Shown here: piece by piece, positions 1-10,060 of the stretch
How positions within the stretch are numbered: the first letter of the stretch is position 1
Layout of the letters: each line of letters opens with the position of its first letter
Assembly (NCBI GenBank): GCA_028753945.1
Contig: JAPNXP010000012.1
Coordinates: 5,168,501-5,232,500, forward strand
Source of the DNA: Hexactinellida sp. DTS-2022
Taxonomy: Eukaryota; Porifera; Hexactinellida
Reading direction: 5' to 3'
Length of the DNA stretch: 64,000 bases
Notes under the pieces: generated by a model
Databases searched by the model: none
What the model was told of the DNA's origin: nothing
The model's input: the letters and a program-made list of their open reading frames with translations, nothing else
Program-made: the position numbers and the translations under genes

Positions 1-427
1 TTATAAATTGATTGAGTAGCCATATAAATCTACTTATACTCTCTTTATGTGCCATTGCATAATCCAGCTCTACAGTTAATGAACTGACTGCATTAGTGTC
101 ATATTACCAGCTGATGTATTAGGTATCATACGTACGATCAATCAACTATCTGAGAATCCTAACTACTCCAATAACAAGTCTTGTGACTTCAATTTATTCT
201 TCCGAATTCTGGCAATTATATTATAGTTTACCAAATACAATAATACTATAGTTATTATACGAAGGTCCCATTTGATAATGGCTGTGTATAGATTCAATAA
301 CTAATTACGTATATTAGAATCTAGCACCAAATTCTAGTTTATTTGAGTTCGATTAAAGTATTATCTTTGAATTATCCTTTCACTAAATTAGTAATACTCT
401 CTCTGCGTTGGAGTTAGCTATAGCGAG
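1..427. other. AT-rich intergenic region upstream of ARL8
   Basis: I see no convincing coding exon or RNA gene in this AT-rich stretch. It holds whatever 5' sequence and promoter the ARL8 gene starting at 428 uses. No TATA box or other core element could be assigned with confidence. Confidence 0.5.
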
Positions 428-3400
428 ATGTTCTCCTTCGTTAACAGAATCCTAGAGTGGTTCAAGAGTCTGTTCTGGAAGGAAGAAATGGAGCTGACTC
501 TGGTCGGACTGCAAAACTCAGGGAAAACTTCTTTTGTCAACGTTATTGCGGTAAGTGTATATCGAATATGTATATGTGTTTAGCATATTATCAGATTATT
601 TATTTATAATTACCTGACTCAATAATATTATGAAATTCCCCAATCACTGCTAGTCGCTCCATAGATATTAGTTTTTCGCATTAATATTTTCCCAAAACTT
701 TAACATTTCATTTATTCCCTACTACTGCAACAACCATTATACTCTATTCATACTATGAGTGGCGCAATCCGACTCTCCCATTACACGCGAGGCTCGCTGC
801 GACAGGGACCTCCTATCCTAATGCTGCACGGGCTGTTTGGCAACAAGCGCAACTGGCTTAACATCTCCAGACACATTAATAGACTGACTGAGCGCAGAGT
901 ATATGCGCTTGATTTGCGCAATCACGGAGAGAGTCCGCACAGCTGTTCGATTTCCTACGAACTGATGGCTGCAGATGTGCGGCGTTTCCTAGAAGAGAAT
1001 TCCATTGAAACCTGCGCTGTCGTTGGTCACAGCATGGGGGGCCGTGTCGCCATGGCTCTCTGCTTGGACCATCCTGACATAGTCCGGCAGATGGTGGCTG
1101 TCGACGTGGCTCCTACTAAGCCACCTAATCCCGGCATTGCAACCACTTGTATCAGAGGAATGCTGAACCTCCCTCTTGAGAAGGTGACCAGTCGCAAACA
1201 AGCTGCGCAGCTTATGTCAGACGTTATTGAAGACTCTAAAATGCGGGATTTTCTTGTTACAAATTTAGTCCTGAGAGGCGGCCTTTGGAAGTGGAGAATG
1301 AATCTTGAAGGAATTGCAAACTCAACTAAAGCCCTCGCTTCTCTTTCAACAAATTATTTCAAAATGAAATACACGAAACCCTCCTTCTTCATCGGGGGTT
1401 CTAACTCCCCATACCTCACGGGAGAATCTCCTCGGATAATCAGAGATATATTTCCCAACGCGGAGATCTGTATGGTGCCTGACGCGGGTCACTGGGTACA
1501 TATCGACCAATCAGAGTCGTTTCTAGCTCAGGTCACTGGCTTTCTACTGAGAGCTAACTGACTTGTTCAGATCTGTAACTATTGCCTATCAGAAGCTTAT
1601 TATCCGTACCTAGCTATTTCGTGTATTTACTATAAACTTAGGAACAATCCAATCAGCTATACTTTGCGAAGAGATATAAATGCAATGTGTTATTATTGGT
1701 TAGCTGTGTCTCTCCTGTTTCTGAGCAGCTCTATGACCCTCTCCGCGGCAATCAGCCCCGGGGCCCCCATCACGCCCCCGCTCGGGTGTATGCCGCTCCC
1801 GCACTGGAACAGCCCTGGTATCGGCGTGTCCGGCCCGCAGAGGCGGCGGCTGGGGCGGGACCAGTAGAGCTGGTCCAGGGAGAGAGCCCCGTGGAATATG
1901 TTGCCCCCTGTGAGGCCGAATATCGCCTCTAGGTCCGGAGGGGTGAGAATGTCCGTACCCACCACCGATTGTTTGAAGCCAGGCGCGTACTCCTCGATGG
2001 AATTGAAAACCCTGTTACAGTACTCCTCTTTCTTCTCCTCTGTCCATGGCCCGTCCGCTGGTGTGTACGGAGTGTACTGAGTGAAGAGACTCACAACGTG
2101 AGACCCCTTGGGGGCTAGAGTGGGGTCTACTGAGGAAGGAATACACATCTCAATCATGGGAGAGGTGGAAACGCGCTTGTTCTCGCCCTCCACATACGCT
2201 TGGTGTATCTGCTCTATCGATTCGCAGTTTATATGAATGCTAGCGCTGTGTATGGGGAGTGGCCTGTCGGGCGTGGGGTTGGGCAGACAAGTGAAGTTCG
2301 GCAGACGGTTTACAGCCACGTTTATTTTAGTGACAGGAGAAGTGTAGTCGATAGAGTTCAGTTCGGTGAGCAGCTGACTTGGGAAGTCTCCCTTCAGCAG
2401 CTGAGAGAAGGTCACGTGGGGCGTGGCGTTGGACATGACCACCTGACTCCGAATCTCGTCTCCAGATTCTAGCTGCACCCCCACCGCTCTCCCCTCTGCC
2501 ACCAGGATGCGACGCACAGGGCTGTCCACTTCTATTCTCGCTCCGTGGCTCTCCGCACTCCTGGCGATAGCTCTGGAAACCGCCCCCATGCCCCCCTCGG
2601 GGTACACCCACACGTTCCTCCTGCCCGCGTACTCGCCCATCACGTGGTGCAGCAGCACGTACCCGCTGCCCAGGCTCCTGGGGCTGCACATCGCGCCTAT
2701 AACCGCGTCCGTGGCCAGCGTGGCTTTCAGAGGCTCGGACTCGAACCACTTGCTCAGCCATTTGGAGGCGGGAGAAGTGAGAAACTCTGCGAACTCCGGC
2801 AGCCCCCTCAGCCCCAGCTTTCTCCCCGCCTCTATAAAGGGCCCCAGCTCGTAGAGGGACTTAAGAGAGACCCCCCGAGACAGATCAGCTGGGGCCCGCT
2901 CCAGGAAGGGGAGCACAGCCTCGGCGTAGGTGCGCAGTCGCTCCTCGAAAGCCGCGTAGCGCGCTGCGTCGCGGAGAGAGAACTTTCCGATCTCGCGACT
3001 GTTCTCGCCCGCGTCAGAACTGAGAGTGAGGTAGCGGCCGTCTCGCATCGGAGTGAAGCTCTGCGCGCTGCGCTGGTAGACTTTCAAGCCGAACTTCTCC
3101 AGCTGCAGCTCCTGTATTATCCTTGGTCTGAGGAGACTCAGCACGTACGAAGCTCGACTGAACTTGAACCCTGGTACGATCTCCTCCGTGACGGCTGCCC
3201 CTCCCACCATCCCTCTCCTCTCCAGCGCCAGCACGCGTCTCCCGCTCCGGGCCAGGTACGCGGCCGCCACCAGCCCGTTGTGTCCCGCCCCCACTATTGT
3301 CACGTCCCACTCCTGGCTCGACAGGGAGCTGTGTCTGCTGTGATACCTAACTGGGCGGTTGGAATGCGACTTTAGTAGTCGGGTGGTGAGGAAGGAACGG

Positions 3401-4793
3401 ACACCGGTGGTGAGTGATGGCATTATTTGATCAGAAGATATATGTCGTATTATTTGCTATTATTTATGTTTCCCACTAGTGTTGTTTTCTTGAGTTGAGT
3501 TGTTTATGGTCCATTAAGGATTTGCAGGTAAATACAATCAGGTCCGCTTAATATGGGCATATTTTTATTATGAACAAGCCCTATGGTCCCAATTTAAAAA
3601 TTTACATAGAGTTAGTATTAAGTTTGAGTTCGCATATTATTAAGACTATTATTGGTCCCTTGAATGTTCATAATAACAGAACATGACTGTATTGTTATTA
3701 TCGATTAATTTATATATACTGTATTTGTTGTTTAGTCTGGACAGTTCAACGAAGATATGATCCCAACTGTTGGGTTTAATATGCGAAAGGTTACGAAAGG
3801 AAACGTGACTATTAAAGTAGGTTTTATTCTTTAAAACTCTTGTAATAATTCCCCCACATTACTTATCACCACATATGTAGATATGGGATATCGGCGGCCA
3901 GCCTCGCTTCAGGAATATGTGGGAGAGGTATTGCAGGGGAGTTCAAGCTATCCTGTGAGTTCCTATGTCACTAACTGGTTACTAGCTGCATTACTGATCA
4001 GCTGTTTACTCTGTACAATAGCTATATGGTTGATGCCGCAGATCACGAAAAGTTAGAAGCCTCCAGAAACGAGCTCCATGCCTTGTTAGAGAAAGAACAG
4101 TTAGCGGGAATACCTGTTAGTACATTAATTAATTAATTAATACTACGGTAGAACCTAGTTAATACGAAACCAGTGAGCATCAAATGTATTCACCTTATCC
4201 GGAATACATATTAACCGGTGTCATTTATATAGAAATGCTTTGAAGGGGACTGAAGTCGTTTTCGTAATAATTTATTAACCGTGTTCGTACTAACGAGGTT
4301 CTATACATATATCGATTTATTAATATTTCTCTCTATAGGTTCTCGTACTCGGTAATAAGATTGATTTGCCTAATGTCTATGGAGAGCGCGAGCTTATCGA
4401 AGTAATGTACGTTGTTATTTGTTAATTGAATAGTGAACTCCAGGAATAAGGAAGTCCAAGGGATCTTTAGAAGCTTTATCTGTCGTGGGAATAAATATAG
4501 CTTCGTTATATAAGCGGGTATTCCTTTATATCCGACTTTGTTATAACGCGAGTTTACTGTTGTTCAATATATATTATTATTATTCAATTGTGAACACATA
4601 ATTGTTATGCAGGCACTTGAACGAGATAAAAGATAGAGAGATCTGTTGTTACTCCATTTCTTGCAAAGAGAAGAATAATATCGGTTTGTTTATAACTCAT
4701 TTCATTCGTATGTTTCAAATCTGCTATTACACTGTGTGCTTAGATATAACTCTTCAGTGGTTGGTGAAGCACTCGAAGGCGAGTAGCAGCTAG
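428..4793 (+). CDS. ARL8: ARL8 small GTPase, seven exons
   Basis: Arf-like GTPase of lysosomes that recruits kinesin adaptors and the HOPS complex. I rebuilt the exons 428-550, 3736-3816, 3881-3954, 4022-4115, 4339-4406, 4613-4683 and 4744-4793. All have GT/AG borders and matching phases and give 186 residues, the same length as human ARL8B. Visible motifs are the [10 protein letters not shown]-type N-terminal helix, the P-loop GLQNSGKTS, switch [16 protein letters not shown] for guanine specificity and the SISCKEK stretch. There is no N-terminal Gly-2 myristoylation signal, as expected for ARL8. Intron 1 is 3,185 bp and contains two complete genes, while the other introns are about 60-220 bp. 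Introns 4 and 5 carry MITE-like inserts. A possible alternative last exon lies downstream at 5247-5326. Confidence 0.95.
755..1561 (+). CDS. ABHD11: ABHD11-like alpha/beta hydrolase nested in ARL8 intron 1
   Basis: Single-exon alpha/beta-hydrolase of 268 residues. ABHD11 is a mitochondrial matrix serine hydrolase linked to protection of lipoylated 2-oxoglutarate dehydrogenase. The oxyanion-side motif [10 protein letters not shown] is near residue 25, the nucleophile elbow GHSMGG near residue 92, and the catalytic histidine in [10 protein letters not shown] near the end. The DLRNHGES strand-helix motif is typical of the family. No clear mitochondrial presequence is visible, so either the start is slightly off or targeting is cryptic. 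The gene lies wholly inside the first intron of ARL8 on the same strand, about 200 bp from the donor site. Confidence 0.9.
   Translation: MSGAIRLSHYTRGSLRQGPPILMLHGLFGNKRNWLNISRHINRLTERRVYALDLRNHGESPHSCSISYELMAADVRRFLEENSIETCAVVGHSMGGRVAMALCLDHPDIVRQMVAVDVAPTKPPNPGIATTCIRGMLNLPLEKVTSRKQAAQLMSDVIEDSKMRDFLVTNLVLRGGLWKWRMNLEGIANSTKALASLSTNYFKMKYTKPSFFIGGSNSPYLTGESPRIIRDIFPNAEICMVPDAGHWVHIDQSESFLAQVTGFLLRAN
1693..3423 (-). CDS. PYROXD2: PYROXD2-like FAD-dependent oxidoreductase nested in ARL8 intron 1
   Basis: Single-exon gene of 576 residues, close to the 581 of human PYROXD2, a mitochondrial protein related to phytoene desaturases. The first 30 residues are rich in Arg, Ser and Leu and lack acidic residues, as in a mitochondrial presequence. 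The dinucleotide-binding motif VGAGHNG is near residue 45, followed by the ERR and GGAA motifs. The C-terminal FAD motif includes [20 protein letters not shown]. The substrate of this family is not firmly known. The gene is antisense inside the first intron of ARL8 and ends tail-to-tail about 130 bp from ABHD11. Confidence 0.93.
   Translation of the reverse strand: MPSLTTGVRSFLTTRLLKSHSNRPVRYHSRHSSLSSQEWDVTIVGAGHNGLVAAAYLARSGRRVLALERRGMVGGAAVTEEIVPGFKFSRASYVLSLLRPRIIQELQLEKFGLKVYQRSAQSFTPMRDGRYLTLSSDAGENSREIGKFSLRDAARYAAFEERLRTYAEAVLPFLERAPADLSRGVSLKSLYELGPFIEAGRKLGLRGLPEFAEFLTSPASKWLSKWFESEPLKATLATDAVIGAMCSPRSLGSGYVLLHHVMGEYAGRRNVWVYPEGGMGAVSRAIARSAESHGARIEVDSPVRRILVAEGRAVGVQLESGDEIRSQVVMSNATPHVTFSQLLKGDFPSQLLTELNSIDYTSPVTKINVAVNRLPNFTCLPNPTPDRPLPIHSASIHINCESIEQIHQAYVEGENKRVSTSPMIEMCIPSSVDPTLAPKGSHVVSLFTQYTPYTPADGPWTEEKKEEYCNRVFNSIEEYAPGFKQSVVGTDILTPPDLEAIFGLTGGNIFHGALSLDQLYWSRPSRRLCGPDTPIPGLFQCGSGIHPSGGVMGAPGLIAAERVIELLRNRRDTANQ
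3424..3735. other. Remainder of ARL8 intron 1 (PYROXD2 upstream region)
   Basis: AT-rich sequence between the PYROXD2 start codon and ARL8 exon 2. It must contain the PYROXD2 promoter. I see no further coding exon. Confidence 0.5.
4151..4301. mobile_element. Short inverted-repeat element (MITE-like) in ARL8 intron 4
   Basis: The two ends are imperfect inverted repeats. The left end begins gaacctagttaatacgaa and the right end, reversed, begins gaacctcgttagtacgaa. TA dinucleotides flank both ends, as expected for Tc1/mariner- or pogo-type insertion. No transposase is present. At about 150 bp it fills most of intron 4. Confidence 0.7.
4431..4560. mobile_element. Degraded pogo-like MITE in ARL8 intron 5
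   Basis: The left end reads agtgaactcc and the right end, reversed, reads acagtaaactcgcgttataac. This resembles the CAGT-AACTC ends of the element at 22117-22288. The ends are more diverged than in other copies and the boundaries are approximate. Confidence 0.5.
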
Positions 4794-5421
4794 GCAGCAG
4801 ACCTGCTCTTTTTTAGCAAATGTCTGTCAGCCCTTGTGCATGTGACTGTGATTGGAACTCTCTAGTTTGTGTATATATAATACCAATATATTAACTTTAT
4901 AGCAGTCTTGTTATCTACCTACAGTTATACTACTACACTATTTAGAGTAAGTACACCTTGTTGATGTTTATTAATTATTGGTTCAATCCTACACCTAAAT
5001 ATTCTGAATATTATTACACCTAAAGATTCTCCTCTCGTTATCAGCTGTGCAGCCGTGTAACTTATAAATCTCTAGTTTATATGTTGCCAATATACGTTGG
5101 GGTTTGCATAGTTGTAGTCGAATTTTGCACGAAATTTGCTTGCTAAAAGTGAACTTACATTTAAAGGAACATAATTCATATTAATATTTATGCTCGTTTG
5201 GGGATTGAAGTTCTGAAATGTATTGCTAACGATGAGTTTGTTGCAGGCACACGAATGATGGATATTATCGAGGCCATTCAAACTAGACACCATAATGTGA
5301 AGAAACCCATTCCTTGTGGAAGCTAATATCGTGCTAATTTGACCTAAAAGCTATATAACATCTGCCAGCTAAGAATTCAATACAATTCCCTATTCGTATC
5401 CATTGCACTGATCTAATTAAT
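4794..5421. other. Intergenic region ARL8-RABGEF1
   Basis: AT-rich spacer. A phase-compatible exon-like segment lies at 5247-5326 and is listed separately. Otherwise I see no supported gene. A 73-codon minus-strand open frame here shows no family similarity and covers the same bases. Confidence 0.5.
5247..5326 (+). other. Candidate alternative last exon of ARL8
   Basis: A splice-acceptor sequence ending ttgttgcag is followed by a segment that, entered in phase 1, stays open for 25 codons (GTRMMDIIEAIQ onwards) and ends in TAA. ARL8 exon 6 ends in phase 1, so this segment could replace the normal last exon at 4744-4793 and give a different C-terminal helix. The reading is inference: no transcript evidence is available and the tail is not recognised from another protein. 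Confidence 0.3.
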
Positions 5422-6930
5422 ATGAATATTCAGTTCAGCAGCCCTGGCCCGGAGATGGACAGGAATAAGATCACCAGTCGTCTCGGGACGTCTGTCAAGA
5501 GGTGCAAGAACGGGTGTGGGTTCGCCGGGAACCTAAATTGGTCTGGCTACTGCTCGGCCTGTTACAAGGAAAAGTTCGGCAGTCTAGACGTCCCCCCGGA
5601 AATAGGTAACAGTGTTAAACCCCCGTCTGGCGCTAAATCCGCGAAGGAAGGCCGCAAGGTTTTGAAGCCAGCCACACAGAAAGTAAATATATCCTCAGAC
5701 AGAGCAGACAGAGGGAGCAAGAAGTCCGAAGAGGTTTGGAGTAAGGTCGGACTGAAACTGCCACGAGCTAAGGTGACCATCAGCTCTCCCAACAAGCAGT
5801 CCGCTACTACCGAAGTTAAGACCAGTCAGCGAAACAGCTTCTGCTCTCTGGACAGAATAGACATTCCGTTCCAGGAGGTTACTGGGGATCTTAACGAGCT
5901 ACTGGCGGGCGTTAAGCGCTCGCAGGCCCAGCACATCGTGGACTCCACCAAGGCCTTCATGACTCAGTTCCAGTCCTCGGACTGCCTCGTGTACCCGGAC
6001 GAAACAGTGAAGAAAATACAGAACTACTTCCTGGCTGTCGCCTACAGCCTGTACAACACGGACACCTACAAGAGTCTGGCCATCGAGACGAAGGACTCGC
6101 TCTTCCTGGCGCTGGAGAACTACGTGCTGACTCACGTGTACAAATCCATATTCTGTCTGCCCTCCACGGACGACGAGTTCCTGGACAGCTCCCTGCGGCG
6201 GCAGATGCTCTCGCTCAGCTGGACCACCACTGAGAACATGGACTGCCACCTGCAGCTGGACAAGCAGGAGGTGCGGCACGCGGTGCAGCTCTGCAAGGAG
6301 GAGATCTGGTCGCTGGACAGACGCTACACGCCCAGACAGAAGCTCAGCTCCATCGTCAGTCTCAGCAAGCACATTATGAACGCCCTGCACTGCTCCCAGG
6401 GGCACGCCGCCTCGGCTGACGACTTCCTGCCCGCACTCATATTTATACTAATCCAGTGCGCCCCTCCCTTTCTGGCCTCTAACGTGAGGTTCATAGAGAG
6501 GTTCGCCCCGGCCGACCTCATTAACTCCGGAGAGTCCGCCTACTACTTCACCAACTTATTAGCGGCTATTAACTTCCTGGAGAACGTGAGCTGCGACAAG
6601 CTTAAGCACGTGACTCCGGAGCTGTTCGACGAGATGGCAGCCGAGTGTCTGCGCCGAGAGGTGGGCTTCGAGGAGGCGCGACGCGACGAGATACAGGGCC
6701 ACTGGGACATCATTAACGAGATAGGAGCCGCCATCATAGGTCTGGAGCACTTCAATCAGAGACAGACTCAACTCTTGAAGTCCGCTTTCGAACTGAGGGA
6801 AGAAATACAGGCGTTTCGGTCAGGAATAAAGGCCCAGGTCAACTCCATTATAGACCAGCCTTTGGTGACGTCACTGCGTAAAGATGTGAAGGCACATTCC
6901 ACTGTGTCAGTAGCTGTCACTACTCTGTAG
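5422..6930 (+). CDS. RABGEF1: RABGEF1 (Rabex-5), Rab5 exchange factor
   Basis: Single-exon gene of 502 residues. The family loads GTP onto Rab5 on early endosomes and also binds ubiquitin. Residues about 25-55 form an A20-type zinc finger with the CKNGCG and CSAC cysteine pairs. The middle is a helical bundle, and the VPS9 domain spans roughly residues 250-400 with DDFLPALIF and SAYYFTNLLAAINFL, the conserved catalytic aspartate and tyrosine region. The C-terminal 90 residues look like a coiled coil, as in Rabaptin-binding Rabex-5. The gene ends 120 bp before ALDH6A1 on the same strand. Confidence 0.92.
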   Translation: MNIQFSSPGPEMDRNKITSRLGTSVKRCKNGCGFAGNLNWSGYCSACYKEKFGSLDVPPEIGNSVKPPSGAKSAKEGRKVLKPATQKVNISSDRADRGSKKSEEVWSKVGLKLPRAKVTISSPNKQSATTEVKTSQRNSFCSLDRIDIPFQEVTGDLNELLAGVKRSQAQHIVDSTKAFMTQFQSSDCLVYPDETVKKIQNYFLAVAYSLYNTDTYKSLAIETKDSLFLALENYVLTHVYKSIFCLPSTDDEFLDSSLRRQMLSLSWTTTENMDCHLQLDKQEVRHAVQLCKEEIWSLDRRYTPRQKLSSIVSLSKHIMNALHCSQGHAASADDFLPALIFILIQCAPPFLASNVRFIERFAPADLINSGESAYYFTNLLAAINFLENVSCDKLKHVTPELFDEMAAECLRREVGFEEARRDEIQGHWDIINEIGAAIIGLEHFNQRQTQLLKSAFELREEIQAFRSGIKAQVNSIIDQPLVTSLRKDVKAHSTVSVAVTTL

Positions 6931-7050
6931 CAAGGAGTGACGAGTGACACATTGTGTATATACTAGTGTAATATTTATGACTGTCGGCTATGATGCATAT
7001 AATATTTAAGATTATACATCCGATGAGTTTATACGATTGCCGCGTAGCTC

Positions 7051-8781
7051 ATGAGTCTCCTCCGACTGAGGTTCCTGTCCCCGCCCGCTCTGCGGCTCGT
7101 GCGGCCCTTCTCCTCCGAGAGCACCAAGCTGTTTATAAACGGAGAGTTCGTCGAGTCGCGGACTGACAAGTGGATCGACGTACACAACCCAGCCACCAAC
7201 GAGGTGGTAACGCGGGTCCCGTGCACCACTCAGGCGGAGATGACGGCCGCAGTGGACGCGGCGAGCACGGCCTTCCTCTCCTGGTCGGAGCAGTCGGTGC
7301 TCTCCCGACAGAGGGTCATGTTCAACCTGCAGGAGCTGATCCGGGGCCGGCAGGGCGAGCTGGCTAGGCTGATCACGCGGGAGCAGGGCAAGACCATCCC
7401 GGACGCAGAGGGGGACGTGCTGAGGGGGCTGCAGGTGGTGGAGCACACCTGCAGCATTACCTCGCTGCACCAGGGGGACACGCTCCCCTCGCTCAGCAAG
7501 GACATGGACTGCTACACGTACAGGGTCCCTCTGGGGGTGTGTGCAGGTGTTACCCCCTTCAACTTCCCGGCTATGATCCCCCTGTGGATGTTCCCTATGG
7601 CTATAGTCTGTGGGAACACGTACGTGCTGAAGCCTTCCGAGAGGGACCCAGGTACCCACTTACCCCCCCCCCCCCTTAGTACTTAATAACACAAGTTAAT
7701 TGCTGTGTCTAGGTGCCTCCATGTATCTGGCCGAGCTGGCCAAGCAGGCCGGGGTGCCCGCCGGAGTGCTTAACGTTATCCACGGGTCCGTAGACGCGGT
7801 TAACTTTATCTGCGACGAACCGAGGATCCGAGCCATCTCGTTTGTCGGGTCGGACACGGCCGGCACACACATCTATAGGAGAGGTAGGTAGCGAGTTTGG
7901 TGAGTTATACAGCTAACTACAGATACAAGGGATACAAATGATCCTAGTTCACTGTTTGTGTATGAATCGAATAAAGAGAGTGAGTTGCTGTAGGTTCTCA
8001 GAACGGAAAGCGAGTGCAGGCAAACATGGGCGCGAAGAACCACGGAGTTGTGATGCCGGACGCCAACAAGGAGAACAGTCTGAACCAGCTGGTGGGGGCT
8101 GCCTTCGGCGCGGCGGGCCAGAGGTGCATGGCGCTGTCGGTGGCGGTGTTCGTGGGAGACTCCAAGGAGTGGATCCCCGACCTGATAGAGCGAGCCAAGA
8201 AACTGAAGGTGAATGCGGGACACGAACCAGGGACTGACCTAGGGCCTGTTATCAGCCCGGCAGCGAAGCAGCGGATTCTGAATCTGGTGACGAGTGGGGA
8301 GAAGGAGGGGGCGCGAGTGCTCCTGGATGGGAGGGACATCAAGGTGCCAGGGTTCGAGAAGGGGAACTTTGTAGGGCCGACTGTGGTCTCTGATGTTAAG
8401 CCGGACATGACCTGTTATCGCGAGGAAATATTCGGACCTGTGTTGCTGACGATGAACGTAGATACGCTTGACGAAGCCTTGCAGGTGATCAACAACAACA
8501 AGTATGGAAATGGGACAGCTATATTCACTACTAACGGAGCGACTGCGAGAAAGTTCCAGAACGAAGTTGATGTCGGACAGGTGGGAGTGAATGTACCCAT
8601 TCCAGTGCCCCTCCCCATGTTCTCCTTCACGGGGTCCAGAGCCTCGTTTCTGGGAGACGCCAACTTCTACGGTAGGAGGGGCATCGACTTCTTCACGCAG
8701 ACAAAGACCATCACCAGTTTGTGGAAACAGGAGGATGTCTCTCATCAGAGACCAGCTGTCGCAATGCCGACAATGAAGTGA
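7051..8781 (+). CDS. ALDH6A1: Methylmalonate-semialdehyde dehydrogenase (acylating), three exons
   Basis: Mitochondrial CoA-acylating aldehyde dehydrogenase of valine and thymine catabolism. Exons are 7051-7651, 7713-7883 and 7994-8781, each joined in phase 1 with GT/AG borders. The N-terminus ([18 protein letters not shown]) looks like a mitochondrial presequence. Family motifs include [41 protein letters not shown], the catalytic cysteine in [10 protein letters not shown], and [18 protein letters not shown] near the C-terminus. The protein ends in AVAMPTMK, like the AVVMPTM end of vertebrate enzymes. Intron 1 contains a run of 13 C immediately after the donor region. Confidence 0.96.
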
Positions 8782-10060
8782 AGTTTTGAATACAAATACG
8801 TAGTTTATTATTGATTTGGCTAGGTTTGTTCGTCGAGTATTTGTGTTCTATCTAGGCCTAGGCTGTTGCTAACTGTAATCTATTATGTCTGTCTGATTCG
8901 TATTTATTTGCTAATGGATTATCGAATTAAAGATTATTTAATATGATCCTGGAAGTAGGCAGATACTTAACCAGCCGAAGATATTAGTTTACTACAAGAG
9001 AGAGATTTAAATTTAAATTATACATAATAGTATCTGATCGTTCAAACGTTACGTAGCGCTTCCAAGGGGATAGGTGGGGGTTTTAACCAATGTGTGACAG
9101 ACATCTTCGATTTAGTGGATTTACTAAATGGGTAAAAAAGCGCGATTTAGGGGTGGGTGTAAAATTTAGGGAATAATGCGTTACGTAACGTTTGAAGTTT
9201 GAACGGCTCTATTTATTCTATAAGTTCAAATGCAGAGCTTGTTATATATGTACCCAATTTACACAGCAATCTACAACAAAGCATCTGAATAACTATCAAG
9301 GCTAATTAACCAAAAGTGAACTAGTATAATTCAGATTACTCTAACCCAAAGTTATCAAACAAATACAAGCGTATAGTTCCTTCCAATGAATGTAATTGTA
9401 ATACGTACTATAGTCAGTAACTGAATACGATATGATTATACAGATTATGTTACTTCATTGAAGTACAATACAACTTATCCTTCATAACAATACACTACCT
9501 GGTTGTTTAAATATCAAGCATTATACGGTCTCTTCTTTCCATGCGAAAAATGATAGTTGAACGATACTAACATTGGTGCAAAAAAGGAACATATTTATCA
9601 ACTACAAAGACTAATAGATTTGTGAATTCTGATTTGTTATAGTTATAGCATTCTTGAGGCAGCTCCTCAATAAATCTAAATAGATAAGATGTGAATGAAT
9701 CTACCGTTGATAATGGAGAAAATAGCATTTTTCAGCTGCAGGAGCGAATAATAGTTCCCAGCATATTTTAGCTTAGTTTTAAAGCAATGGTTTTCCTACT
9801 GAATTGTAGGTAAGATTGAGTCCATGCAATAGAGTCTCGTCCCAACAAGCAATACAGTATGTATATCGCAAACTTCTCACTAGGGTTGCAGTATAGGTTT
9901 ATCCCTCTGCGGCTACAGAAGCCATGTGCTAGTCATGTAGAGCTGTCCTGAATGGAATATCTATGTAGCTGTAGGTACCTGCTATCCCTAATGCACAATA
10001 TAGTTAGTAAGCTTACCTTTAGCATGGCTCCTAACTTATCTAGCTCAGGTATCTAATGCG
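8782..10060. other. AT-rich intergenic region ALDH6A1-SETD1
   Basis: About 1.3 kb without a supportable gene. It contains an inverted-repeat element at about 9037-9208, listed separately. The rest is AT-rich and must include the SETD1 promoter. Confidence 0.5.
9037..9208. mobile_element. MITE-like palindromic element
   Basis: The left end carries gatcgttcaaacgttacgta and the right end, reversed, carries gagccgttcaaac, then a second ttcaaac, then gttacgtaacg. The arms are imperfect inverted repeats. The inside has a tgtgacag motif and a cgcgattt motif. There is no coding capacity. I associate this layout with small repeats seen in several invertebrates, but I cannot name the superfamily. Confidence 0.6.

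Noticed and set aside
2327-2761. Second minus-strand protein within PYROXD2
   Set aside because: It is a frame-shifted reading of the PYROXD2 exon, which itself is intact and full length.
4602-4793. 63-codon independent gene at the end of ARL8
   Set aside because: It begins at a TTG and is exon 6, intron 6 and exon 7 of ARL8 read through.
4978-4995. ggttcaatcctacacc as a tRNA T-arm
   Set aside because: No matching acceptor, D or anticodon arms could be found around it.
5072-5293. 73-codon minus-strand frame downstream of ARL8
   Set aside because: No recognisable family or domain, and it overlaps the exon-like segment on the other strand.
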